DNA of 64,000 nt, from assembly GCA_950295325.1 (NCBI GenBank), contig OX485804.1, positions 8,868,001-8,932,000 on the forward strand, in the 5' to 3' direction. This document shows, in pieces, positions 49,540 through 61,100 of this stretch. Under the pieces are notes generated by a model, which was given only the letters and a program-made list of their open reading frames with translations, made no database searches and was not told the origin of the DNA. The stretch is from Polytrichum commune. Taxonomy: Eukaryota; Streptophyta; Polytrichopsida; Polytrichales; Polytrichaceae. The position numbers and the translations under genes are program-made. Positions within the stretch are counted from its first letter, which is position 1; each line of letters begins with the position of its first letter.

Positions 49540-49970
49540 CGCTGAGGTCTCGGTAAGGGTCCCCACCCCGTGCCACCCGTGGGTAGCTCAAAACCATACA
49601 CGCAAAAGGCCCGAAGTGTCCCTAACACGTAGTGCCAAGGGGTGCAAACGACACCGGCTTTGGTGCCAGTGGACCCATGCATGGTAGCCACCAACGTGGG
49701 TACCTTATGCAACCCACTTTCAGCAACCCGGAAGCGACCCGCAAGCAACCCTTTGCACAAAATCTATACCCAAGACACCAAAAGTGCAACCCACAGGCTA
49801 CCAAAATGGTGTCAGTCAGCCAGAAGGGTTGGCATCGCAACCGTCACCCACCCAACCCAGGTCAACCCTGGCAGGTGCCGACATATACCAAAAATGCAGT
49901 CGCAGCGGCAGTGAAATTCTGGGTTTTAGTCAGAATGGCAGTGGACACAGAGGCTGCCATCACCGATGGC
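49540..49970 (-). promoter_or_regulatory. Right subterminal region with inverted copies of the left-end motifs
   Basis: Read inward from the right terminus, the region shows repeated GGGTTGC, TGGGTTGGGTGGG and GGGTTGCT motifs, mirroring the TGGGTG/GGGTTGCC motifs next to the left terminus. This is the arrangement expected for transposase-accessory binding sites in CACTA elements. Confidence 0.6.
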
Positions 49971-50002
49971 CAGGGTTCATTTGGACACGTTTTCCTCTAG
50001 TG
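49971..50002 (-). repeat. CACTA right terminal inverted repeat
   Basis: 32 bp, inverse of 20921-20952 with three mismatches, followed by the target duplication TAT at 50003-50005. Confidence 0.95.
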
Positions 50003-50699
50003 TATGTGTACAAAAATCAAATTCTAGCACGTGTCACAAAAGGTGAAGATAAAAACGATAAAGACAAAACATCATCAAGATTGCAAGACCGTAATGTTAG
50101 TCTAAAGCAATAGGATTTAAAAATAAAAATAAAAATTGAAAGTGATCTTGGAGAAATTTGTTTCAAATTCTACTAGTTTTCTCGTAACCTTCCAAGAAAA
50201 CACAAGTTTATTGAAAAACATGGATAGATATATGTCAATCATTCTAGAGAAAATGCAGCTATTCTTTCATAGCTTCATAATTACTATTTGATTCCAAAAA
50301 TTAAACAGTGCAAACCTTTGACAATTTATATTTTCACAATGTCTTGGTAATAGATTCATGAGCCATAGTGATTTTTCTCAATAAACTAACATCTTTCTGA
50401 TTTTTTCTTATACAAAAAACCTTCTCTACTATCTACTTCTTTAATTTCAAAATTTTGAATTATTTTTTCTATTAGATTTTAAAATCTGAGATTTTATTTA
50501 TTCAATAGAAATTCGTTGCCTTTGTAGGACTTGTAATTTTTTCATCGTGTCATCTTCAACATGTTTCTTTAATTCAATATCGGCTTCTTCAATCCTTATT
50601 GCATCAAATTTGTCATTCATGATGTTGCCTAAATTATATAAAATAATACAAGTTAACATGATATCCAACATTTATCGTAATTTTTTAAAATTATTTTTC

Positions 50700-51770
50700 A
50701 TTTATCTTTTAAAATTTCGAATGCACGCTTCATACACGTTCGGATTGAAGATTGGATAAAATTCCAATATGCCTAATAAGGTCTAATATATCATCACTGC
50801 CTTTGAATAGACAATACATCCAAGGTCGCATTGGGTACGTTGCATATCTAATCAATTTGTATGGTAGGAATTTTCCTTTCATACAAGGCCGGGCGGGGGT
50901 GCACTTCATTGTCAAGTTGAACACCACGTGCGATGAAACAAAATCTATTTTTTACATAAAGCATCACCAAAATGGTTCAAAAGTTTATGATTTTTTTTCA
51001 TGAGTAGATATACATAGTATCTATTACATAGTAAAAATTGGTAACCAAATTTGATGATTTGTTTTTTTTTTATAAAACATATTGTTTCTAACTAGAATGA
51101 CGCAACATTGAACTAAACAAATTACTAAAAAAATGAAGATGACTAAAATTTTCAAAAAAATATAAAAAAGATATTATCAATGGTTATGTGTATGTAGAAA
51201 AAATATTATAATTAAAAAATATATCTATGGCATGTAATATAGAGTAGCAAATTTTTATCGCACGTGGCTATGAAATGTAAGGGGGTGTGATCGCCCCGTG
51301 CATACAAGCTCTTCTAACCTTGATTTGTTGAAATACAATTCAATTATGCAAACTTTCCGCCCATCCAAATTCGTAATCTCATTAAATGCAATTTGTATTA
51401 ACAATTCCTTGCAACAAAATTTAATAAAAACACTTGTGGTAGTAGTATTCATCTCCATCAATGACTAGAGCTAGCATATGAATGTGTGAATCGTCTATAA
51501 CTCTTATAATGTAAGGTACATTAAACAACATCTCAAATCTTTTTGCTAAAAGTCTAAATCTGATTTTGTTTGGAATTTGAATAAAAATCATTTGCAAATG
51601 TAGTCTCACCATTTTGCAAAATTTCCTAACAATTCCCGAAATTATACACTCCGCAACTCCATATACTTCTGCAATCATATACAACCCATCTCGTGTACTA
51701 AGTCTAGCTAAAGACATTGCAATCATTTCTTCTACAGAATTGGTCTTCTCAAACGAGTATGTTGTTTTTT
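50700..51770 (-). pseudogene. PIF/Harbinger transposase remnant (DDE_Tnp_4)
   Basis: The frame 51726-51421 encodes an N-terminal helical part (AEVYGVAECIISGIVRKFCK), then FEMLFNVPYIIRVIDDSHIH with the first catalytic Asp (GaIDgtHI in the family), then the Y-rich YYYHKCFY. A shifted frame continues with DYEFGWAES, the second Asp region. After a hAT MITE insertion the C-terminal part resumes at 50887 with GKFLPYKLIRYATYPMRPWM, matching the family G.ypL..wl..P motif. Stops and a frameshift near 51430 show it is inactive. It lies in AT-rich DNA just right of the CACTA element. The terminal repeats of the Harbinger element were not identified. Confidence 0.85.
50888..51300. mobile_element. hAT-type MITE, 413 bp, nested in the Harbinger gene
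   Basis: Flanked by the 8-bp direct repeat CATACAAG (50880-50887 and 51301-51308). The ends are imperfect inverse copies: GCCGGGCGGGGGTGC on the left against CACGGGGCGATCACACC from the right. Both arms share CCACGTGCGAT about 35-40 bases inside. Removing the insert and one duplication restores a continuous transposase reading frame across the site (RRAC-M-KGKFLPY), which confirms the limits. No coding capacity. Confidence 0.88.
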
Positions 51771-51774
51771 AAAA

Positions 51775-52450
51775 CATGAACCTAATTTCTCACATAAAAA
51801 TATGAATGTAGAATGCAAGACACGAATCCTTTCCTTGAACATTTTCTCTGTAAATGAATCCAACGAATACCGATCCACAAAGCCGGATTGCCTCTCAAAA
51901 CTCCAAATGGTTCGATCTCTAAACCCTAAACTTTGAAGGCAAATGCTAAAAATTACAACATTTATTCACTCACCTTATAAAATCAAAGCTCAGATATTAA
52001 AAATATGTTGCGTGATCTTATAGAAACACCAATACAAGACCATCATCACCACAAGCTTCTTCCTCCTCTCCTCCATAGGGGTGAAGTTTTAGAAAACAAA
52101 ACAAAAACGCGAAAGAAATAGGCAAAAAAAGCCGCCAACAAGTAGAAAAACAAGACCGTTCTTGAGGTGGAAATGAGAGATAATGTAGTGGAAGTTACGA
52201 CCAACCTTATCTTAAAAAATATATTAAAAAATCCACACTTTATTCTTGTGGCCCCTTCTCACTTTACACTATATCCAAAGGCCATCAAGTCCAAAGATTG
52301 GCTTCTCAAGTCCAAAGGTTGGTTCCCTTGTGAGGTTTTCTCCACGGCTTGTCGCCTCTAGTGTAAAGAGGACCTAGAGAGTCCAGTTTACAAAATTTGT
52401 GTCATTATATCAAGGAGGTTGGTGGGACTCTACTAAAAAACGACAAAGCA
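51775..52450. other. Intergenic, AT-rich, no supported gene
   Basis: Nothing recognisable between the Harbinger remnant and the GC-richer region before the receptor kinase gene. Confidence 0.5.
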
Positions 52451-52459
52451 TGCAAAGAA

Positions 52460-54200
52460 AAGCCACGAATAAGTTAGCAGGAGAAGCGGCAGCAGCAGCA
52501 GCGATGGCTGGGATGTGGGCAGGAACTTAGCGGCGAGGCGGCCATCCTCACCTCCAGATTCCCCTCTAAGAACCTTCAACGCCTTGCTGGCATTTTGTGA
52601 GCAGTGCTTCTGTCTCACTTGCAATCGACGCATTGCATGCCTCTATATTTTGGCCTATGGCTGCCACCGGAGCTGTCGATTTCCTGTCATCGAACCTCGA
52701 ATCTGCGCTGGTCCAGAGCTCCACCTTATCACTTACAACTCTTTTGCACATGCACACACACACACACACACACGGTTTGAGCACCAAACGGAAGCTCAAT
52801 ATTGCGGTTGCAACGACTAATTCGGAATGGAGAAGGGTTCCAGAAGTGAGAACTAAGCGGATGTCTGGACGAAGTTGTGTTTACGAGGTTGGAGGCTTCG
52901 GGCAAAGCAAATGGAAAGGGGATCACGATATACGGGTCTTTCGAATTCGGGATCTCGCGCAACCACGAAGAGCACCTCAAGGTGGAGAGGGGTGTCACTG
53001 GGGTCGTGCGGAGTTCGTTGCTCTCGCACTCCGTGTCTTTTCGCTTAACGCAGCCCCGGCGTGCTCCTGAAGGTAAATCTTGGGCTATTTCTCGATTTTT
53101 TTTTCTTTTCTTGTCAGAATCCTCGAGCTGTTCTCTGGCTCCAGACGCTTGTCAATGCATACTTTATCCACTTTTAGAAGAATCGCGTAACTATACACTG
53201 CAAGCAGACAATTGCGAGTCATCAGGCTTACAGATTGTTCATATCCAAAGGGCAAATTTCTCTAAATCCTCAGAGTTGGACATGAATGAGCACTGGTGCG
53301 AAGACTTAAGTCACTCATACCGAGTCCGCTTGAGGACGATAGACTCTAGCCTAGCAAGAGCAAAGTGCAACGAAAAACCACGGAATTTCTCTGCACTTTC
53401 AGAACGGATATGGCTTGAGATTGGTGCATTGGGAAGAATAGGATGGAGCACGTGTCATACAGATGGCTTGGAAGACAGGAATATGTCGAGGACCTTTTAT
53501 TTAAAAAACAGTTGTCTTTTATTTTGTGGAGCTTTGGTATCTGGAGAGTGGACATTCGATCGATCAAAATTCACCTCGACAATTGAATTTAGTCACAAGG
53601 ACTTAGTGTAGCTCGGTTGGCACTTACCGCGATGGCAATTGTGAAATCACATGAGAATGAAGACGATACAGCATGTGCTCTGAATGTGGGAATGAGTCTG
53701 GTAGATTTCCTTCCAGATGGACTATTTGCAGTAATATAACGATAAGTCGTTGGCATGAGCTGTACCTGTCTTTTCCTCTGTCCTATCCGAGGAACCAAAC
53801 AGTCAGGCATTTCGTACATTGCTTAGAAGAGCCTCGCAAGCATTTAATCAGTAATTTCTGTCAATATTTGTCAATTCCTCATGAACGCTCTGTTTTCCTG
53901 AATGGCAGCTGCGGAAAACACTCTGCTCTGTGAGTTGTAGCTCAAGATTGGCTGCCTGCTCGAATCCTCCGAACTCCAAGGGACAACAGGCAAGTCCTCT
54001 GGTTTGAAAATGTCGCAATCAAATCGATTGTTCTGACTGCAATTTTGTAGCGAAACCATAATAGGTATCGAAAACTTTGTATCTTCCTGTCCGGTCAAGG
54101 ACGCTTGTGTGTATTCGTCTCTTTCCTCATCGTGTGTCCTGAGGAAAGGTGATCTGGTTCACGACATATCTATGGATGTGGTTAGGGGAATCAGGTACCT
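52460..54200 (+). other. Probable 5' part of the receptor-kinase gene, exons unresolved
   Basis: GC-richer DNA with several open stretches on the plus strand: 52597-53070, 52877-53083 (ending CCTGAAG|GTAAAT, a good donor) and 53118-53611 with a Cys-containing segment (SCSLAPDACQCILYPLLEES). These would be expected to encode a signal peptide and ectodomain for the kinase downstream, but no LRR consensus is recognisable and phases could not be joined. A (CA)n tract lies at 52753-52773. The ectodomain type is therefore unknown. Confidence 0.35.
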
Positions 54201-54236
54201 TGATTTCCAGATAAGCTGACACTTAAGACTCTGCAG

Positions 54237-55334
54237 GACATCCTTCGAGTATGTTGGAAATTCTGTTAGCATCGATTGGAGCATTCCTATTTCTCAAACT
54301 CATTATCGGGGTGGTCCTTATCTGGTATTGCTTACGAAGTGACAGGAATTGCGAGATTAAACTCGGAAAAGGTCCTATTCTCTCTGCAGCTTTACTTTGA
54401 GCCGTTTCACGTTCTGGATGAATTTACATGAATGCATTAGTGATGGACATAAGAACGAGACTGACATATACACAACCTGTTATGTTTGAGAACAGGTGGA
54501 AAGCTAGTAATGTTCAAAGGGGGTCCAACGGTGCCAACCTCTAAAGAGATGCTTGAAGGACTTCGTAGAATCAGGAAGCGGGACATTGTTGGAGAAGGCG
54601 GATATGGAGTCGTGTACAAGATGGTTCTTAAGGACCAGAGGACTTTTGCCGTAAAGCGATTGAAGCAGTGCCTGGAGGCTACTCGAGGATTTGATAGTGA
54701 GGTAGAAACGCTTGGGGAAATCAACCATTGCAACTTGGTGAAGCTTAGAGGATACTGCACTGCGTCGGCTGCTAACGTCTTGTTTTACGACTTCATTCCG
54801 AACGGCAATTTGAGTCAACTCTTGCATTGTAAGTGACGTCGTTTGAGCACCTTCCTTGCTTCTTCGCAACCTGAGAGAGACATTCTATTTTTCATATTCG
54901 GACTCGCTTTATGTGGCTTCCTGATACTGCAAGTGTACTGCAGCTATCGCAGAGGAAGGGAAAGTGATCCCCGTGGACTGGGCAATCAGGGTGAAAATAG
55001 CACGCGGCGTAGCTCGAGCACTAGCCTATCTCCATTTCGGCTGCTCTCCTCGAATCATTCATCGGGATGTGAGCTCTTCAAATGTGTTACTCGGCGATAA
55101 CTATGATCCTTATCTGTCCGACTTCGGCTTGGCTAAGTTGATGAGTAACAACGAAACGCACGTCACAGTAACAGTTGGTGGAACGTTTGGCTACATGGCA
55201 CCAGGTACAGATGAGACTCTGACGGGGATTTCATAGGTTGTACCTTAAAGTTATATACGTAACATGATTAGCGTCCGGAGCTACCGTAATCACTGTCAAA
55301 GAGGAGTGTGTCCTGACCACTCACATACATGCAT

Positions 55335-55371
<37 letters not shown>

Positions 55372-56026
55372 TACATACATGCAGGTATAGGCTTTCTTGG
55401 AGAACTGTCAAAAAAAATCATTATCGATAAACATGCCTACCAAAAGATGAAGATAGATAAGTTTGACATGCCTGAGTTTTCATGTGATTAACATGCCGTG
55501 ATGTAGAGTATGCAAGAAGTGGCCATGCGACAGAAAAATCAGATGTGTATAGCTATGGAGTACTTCTGCTAGAGCTTCTCAGCAGACTCAAGCCGACAGA
55601 CTCTTCGATTTCTGAAGAACACCTTAACCTCTCCACCTGGGTACGTACTGTAGTGGTTGTATTCGTTGAATTTTGAGATAATTATTTCGTTGAGCACAGC
55701 TTAGGAAGACTCAGTACTGTTACATGCAGACTCCTTGTTTGACACCAAGACCTTCCCAATGCTTGCAGGTGCGGAAGTTGCACGAGAATAATATGGAATT
55801 CGAGGTTGTGGATAAGAGTATAAGAAATACAGCCGATCATCAGGAGCTCGCCGTCATGATGGAGATTGCATGTAGCTGTATCTCACAGGCACCGGAGGAG
55901 CGACCTGACATGTATAAAGTGGTGCAAGTGTTGGACAGCCTCGTAGATCCTGACTCGACGGCTTCCCTCTTCACTTTGTCCACCACTCCCTCCGACAGCA
56001 TCCGATGGAGCGTGAATGTAGATTGA
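54237..56026 (+). CDS. FEI-like receptor-like kinase, transmembrane and kinase exons
   Basis: Exons in consistent phase: 54237-54371, 54496-54828, 54944-55204, 55507-55640 and 55769-56026 (stop). The first encodes one membrane helix ([20 protein letters not shown]) and a basic juxtamembrane stretch. The next begins [10 protein letters not shown], the segment found in FEI1/FEI2-type LRR-XIII kinases, followed by the glycine loop [10 protein letters not shown] and ATP lysine in FAVKRLK. Then come [44 protein letters not shown] and a C-lobe ending [16 protein letters not shown]. All catalytic residues are present, so an active membrane Ser/Thr kinase is likely. In Arabidopsis FEI proteins act in cell-wall signalling; a shared role here is inference. 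N-terminal exons lie upstream and were not resolved. Confidence 0.85.
55327..55385 (+). repeat. (CATA)n/(CA)n microsatellite in a kinase-gene intron
   Basis: About eight CATA units with a (CA)n core, in the intron between exons ending 55204 and starting 55507. Confidence 0.9.
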
Positions 56027-56029
56027 AAT

Positions 56030-57650
56030 TTAAGCACTATGGCAGACAATTTTGTCCTACACGTGTTCCTCCTCAGGCTCGACGGACTCATCTACAGACA
56101 CGTGTATCTTTCGCAGTCATTACTGATGATTATTGCAATCACAAGGTATAAACAGAACGGGTGACTCCGAAATATGAAGCCGTCTCTTGTCTCTTCCGAC
56201 ACAGTTGCAACAGATGGGGAAAGGAACCCCTTGCAATGTATGCTAACCTAGAACGAAGCTAGAGAAACAGTCTCATCGATTGTATTGTATAAATCTAGTG
56301 GAGAAAATTGTTGCTCGTGACGCAGACACCTCCACAGAGTTTTTGCATCACAGTGTAATCACCAAGTGATGCACATCCTCACACATAATTACCGAAACTA
56401 GAATTGAAGAAGCTAGTCATACTTATTAAGTTAGTTTTCGAGCAAGTAGCAAAGTTCCTTGAGGCCTTGTTTTTCCGTTGCTACTTACAATGTATAGTAC
56501 AGGTAGTTAATCAACCTTCATACATCATACTAGAACTTGTTTTCTACACGTTGAGGAAGATGTGACCCCTAAATGCCTGGGGTCCAGCTCACGTCAAAGA
56601 TGTACTATAAAATATGAGTTGGACACCTTATTGTGAGTTGACATACAAGACAAAGTTGGAAAGAGTGAAATCTAGACCAAGGAAAGTGGGTCTTAACTGG
56701 ACACTTTTAGTTCTGCACCCACTTCTTGTAGGGATATGAAACACTCAATTAGTGCGAGATGATTAGCAAATCCAAAATATGTCCCTAATTGTAATTTTGG
56801 AGTTCGTATGTATATCTTAGTCATTGTTAAAGTGAAGGGCCTTCTTATTGGATGGTCATATTGGTCCCCCAATTATGTTGACTATTGAGTCTAGAATGGT
56901 TCACTGGTTTTTGAGCATGCAATCCAACCATTTGTAAATACATGTGTTTTTTGGTGTTCGTGTAAAGATCCACACCTATACACGCATCACTAATGTTTGT
57001 TTAAGATGAGTAACTGAATTAGCTATGCTTACTTTAAATTTATATGGTTGGTGTAAGGATCATTGCCATTGATCTCAACCAAATCGTTTTGAAAGGAATA
57101 AACAGTTTAGCGTGGGCCACAACGGAGGAGAGATGGACATTCCGAGGCGAGTGCGATGACTCACCACGGTAAGTGCGGTGAGTCTCTGTTTCTACACATT
57201 GATTCAAATTTGTACATGGTGAATGAGTACTCATGAGCGACGGTGAAGTCAACAAGTGCAGATGATTGTGATGCCATTGTGGGTACTCTTGTTGTTGCTT
57301 CAACATGGGATAACGTCGTTGATGAACTGGTTGGAAGAAAGAATTTCCGGGATGATGTTGAGGAGCGCGAGGGAGAACTGCCATTGCTGGAGGAGGTAGC
57401 AGTGAGCGATCGCTAGGATGAAACTCCTCCCAATCTTGTCGTTTCGGTGGGATCAGAGAGGCGTTGTTCGTCCAGAGACGTCATTAGAACAATTAGGCTT
57501 TTTAATGCAGTGCGAGTCAGGAAGCGGAGAGGAATCTACTCGTCGTGGGCAGAGTGCGAGCCAGAGGCAACTGGCTATGGTGGAGCGCAATGCAAGAGTT
57601 TTAGAACCTTGGCTGAGGTAGAGGTTTACCTACAAGGTTAGATTCTAGTT
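56030..57650. other. Intergenic, no supported gene
   Basis: The first part presumably holds the 3' UTR of the receptor kinase. Frames at 57.0-57.6 kb are short and without domains. Confidence 0.5.
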
Positions 57651-57655
57651 TCGAA

Positions 57656-58179
57656 TGCCCCCTCCCCACCGAACTTTACCAAATAACCAAAGTCTTTCCT
57701 AAAAACCGGGTAAAGCTCCCTCGGTTATAGGGGAATCATCCGGCTGTCCCAATGCACTTACAAGAACTTGCTCCGGAGAGTTTTGAGTAGGTTTTAGTTA
57801 AGTAGCTTTCACACATTTTCATGGTTTTATCTACCAAGCGATGAATGTTGGACAGTTTTTGTCCCATCCCCAAATGCCTTACTACTCATCTATCTTACCA
57901 TCGGTTTTTGTTAATGGAACTCCTCGTGCCCTCGCAGCTAATTAAGACTAAAAGCAACCAATGACAAGGGCATGAGACAACACTTTTAAAGGTCCTACAT
58001 TCATGCCTCCTGCCTAGGTACTGATGGGAGGGTCGGTGCTTGAGGCTTAAAATCTCCACTTTTAAACCATGCCACATCATTTGCCAACTAGGCTCTACAC
58101 TAGATAACGTCGATGGTGTGAAGGCCGTGTTTTTAGAACCAACTTTTAGGCTTCGCTAAAGTCAAGTGGGGAGGGGGCA
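57656..58179. mobile_element. Foldback/MITE-like element, ~524 bp
   Basis: TGCCCCCTCCCCAC at 57656-57669 is matched in inverse by GTGGGGAGGGGGCA at 58166-58179. Similarity extends inward (ACTTTA at matching distance). GAA flanks both sides and may be a 3-bp target duplication. No coding capacity. Family not assigned. Confidence 0.5.
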
Positions 58180-58199
58180 GAATAAGTTCAAGATTATGG

Positions 58200-61100
58200 G
58201 AGGCTTCTAAATATTGTGCTAATGCCAAGCTTCATATTTGATTCTACTAAGAGCCTTGGTTATAATATATCAGCTAGTTGCATCGTTTGATCCTTTAAAT
58301 TTAACTCTAACAGTGCCATCTTCACTTTTGTCTCTGTTGAAGTGTAGGTCAACTTCAAAGTGTTTGGTTTTGTCATGGAATACTAGAGTCTTCGAAACCT
58401 TGATGGAACTCTGATTATCGCACCAGAGGGTAGTGGGTTTCCCATCACCAAACCCTAGTTCAAATACTAGTCTTCTTATCCATATGGCTTCCTTGATGGG
58501 TGGACTCTTCATTGGAAACCTAAATGATGTGTGTGGGTCACTATAAAATGAAACCCCCTATAAACAACAAGTTTATAACGAAAAACAAATAAATATGTAC
58601 TAACGGTAGCCTAGAAAATGGATTCATGGATTTTTACTAAGCTTCTTAATTCAATATGATAAATGCCTTCACTATACATGAAAAATACATCAGAGGTTAA
58701 AGAAGCCCTTATTACATATAAAATCCATTGTCACTTTTCTATGAGAAAATCATGGAATATTTTTTCATCCATTGCATGCAACCCAACGATTGCATCACAC
58801 AAACAAAGACAAGAGCACTATAACTTAGTCACGACCTAGAGAGCAAAACTCAAAGGAACCCACGAATGCTCCAAGAGCCTCTAGTTGTAAAAACCTAGAA
58901 CTTAAATGCAAACCCTAACAAGGATGGATATGGTAATCATTACTTAATGACAAATACGGATGAAAAGGTGATATGGATGAAACTCATACATATAGTATTG
59001 TCAAATTATTCTGTAAACCTTAGGGCCCCCATTTGTACATCTACCTTTCCTTCAAGATTCTTAATAGCCTTTCTTAAATGTACACACTAGTAAAAAAAAA
59101 TAGTACCTTTCCCTTGTGTATACTATGTACACTAACACATCAAATAATACCTCTTCTTACACTTAAGTTTGTTCATACGTGGTATGAAGAGTCCACTCCT
59201 TGGGATGGTTACACATGTAGCTGGTGCAAAAGCACGGTACTCGGATTCACAATAAGAGCAGGAGACAAAGTTTTGGTTCTTGTTACACCAAGAAATGGGG
59301 TAACTCCCCATTACAAAGTGGTAGGCTTAAGTTGACGTGCGATCGTCGAAGTTGCCATCATATTCCATCTTGGAGTATCTAGCCGGTGTAGTATCCTTCC
59401 CCTTTGAGAATTAAAGACCAATGGATGGATGTTTCCACAAGCAATGAAGCACAAAGAGGGCGGCATCAAAATGAAGTTGTTGAAGGTGATGCATAAATCG
59501 GCTGAGAATAGAAATGGCATAGCCAATTTCCTAATGGGATTTGGTAAGATAGTTATGCTCCCTAACTAAGTGTTGTTATTTCTAGGGGTCAAAGAGAGGC
59601 GTGCCGGTACCCTTGCTAAGTTTGATAGGGTCAAAAAGGGGTTCATGGGCAAGTTTAACGTCAAGCAACTGATATTCAATTAGAAGAGAGAGAGAGGACG
59701 TATGCATTTTGATGGACGAGAATGCATGAAGTTGTCTAAAGAAATTGGACACCCAAGAATTTTTGGAGTGGATCAAAGTCCATCATTTTAATATCGAATA
59801 TGAAGTTGGGTCTTGAGGTTGCAAAAACCGTGAATAAAATACCTTGTGATATAGAGGTCACCAACATACAAAATTAAGATAATGATTTGTCCATGTTGTG
59901 TGTGAAAGTAGATGATGGAATCAACGGCTTTCTTTTTAGGCCCCATCGTAGTAAGTCCAAGCTAATGCGCTCATACTAGGTGCAGGGGCTCTGCCTAAGC
60001 CGTAGAGCGAATGGTTGAGCTTGTAGACAAGATGTTCAATGCTCATGTGAACACAACTAGGGGGTCGAAGCATGAAAAATGGCTTTGTGTACAAGCATCC
60101 ATACAAGAAAGCAGTGGCGACATCCATGTGATGTATTGGCCAACCGTGAAAAGCCGCAAGGGCAGTAATAATTTGAATGGATTCCCACCGGACAGTGGGA
60201 GCAAAAGTTTCTTGGAAGTCCACCATGTAGACATGCTAGAACCTTCTAGCAACTATTTGGGCTTTGTACCTAGGGGGCTCACCATTGAGCCCTAGCTTGA
60301 TTTTGTATACTCAATGAGCTATTTTAAGAACAATACCAAGAGGTTTGGGGACAAAAGTCCAAGTGTCATTGGCAAGAATAACATTGTATTCTATGGCCAT
60401 GGTTGATATGTTGTATTTTCCCATTGAGAAATTTAATGGCAATGTTCTCAATGTGGTTATAGAATGACAGACTGGTGATTTTTGTGTCATTACTTGGTTG
60501 TATTGAAGAAGAACTAAAGGGTTTCTAGAGACATGATATAGGCACCTGAATCTAAGTACGAAGAAGGCGAAGACTTTGATTCTACTGCATTTACTTTAGC
60601 AAAGCATGCTTCAAGAACCTAGGAGGCTAAATTATGTTAATATGGAATTTCCCCATCATGGTAGCGGCCAAGGTATTTTTTGACACTGTTGACATGGCCA
60701 TCGAGTTGGGGTCTTGTATGACAACAAGGCTTCGCTATCCTTCTTGACCTCGCCGTTTTGAACTCTCAGTGACATTTCCTCATTGAGAGAATGCATCTCA
60801 ACCTCATGATAGCTTGGAAGTTTCTCATTCAAAATCATAGATTTTATGACATCATATTCTTTGGGGAGGTTTCTAACTATAACCCATACTACTATGTCTT
60901 CTAGCAAGTAGACATTGACATCCTCTAAGACATTGGCGGTTTCCTTCATATTAATCAAGTAATCATCCATACTAACTAAAGGTAGTTTCTTATTGCCAAA
61001 GAACTTGTCAATCAAGTGTACCTTATGGGGATTGTTGTCAGCTTCATATCATGCCTTTAGGTGGGACCAACATGCATGTGGGCCATGACATTGTTTCATG

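Larger units (their letters stand above)
20921..50002 (+). mobile_element. Complete giant CACTA (En/Spm-type) DNA transposon, 29,082 bp
   Basis: The left end starts CACTAGAG and contains TGTCCAAATGAACCCTG. The right end is its inverse, ending TAG TG at 50002. The 32-bp termini match at 29 positions. Both are bordered by TAT (20918-20920 and 50003-50005), the 3-bp target duplication expected for CACTA elements. Base composition changes sharply at both ends. Inside are a Tnp2 transposase gene (40386-44291, plus), a divergent TnpA-like gene (25456-30984 or longer, minus), other minus-strand frames, and several arrays of a ~106-bp satellite. GC-rich subterminal regions hold many TGGGTG/GGGTTGC motifs pointing inward from both ends. 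At 29 kb it is well above the ~8 kb of maize En/Spm. Intact ends and an open transposase suggest a recent, possibly autonomous copy. Confidence 0.95.

Noticed and set aside
52597-53070. 157-codon plus-strand frame as an independent gene
   Set aside because: It runs through a (CA)n microsatellite and shows no domain; more likely 5' sequence of the receptor-kinase gene.
58145-58180. GTGGGGAGGGGGCAG as a polypurine tract of a second retrotransposon
   Set aside because: It lies on the strand opposite to the copia element, and its exact inverse at 57656 fits a foldback element better.
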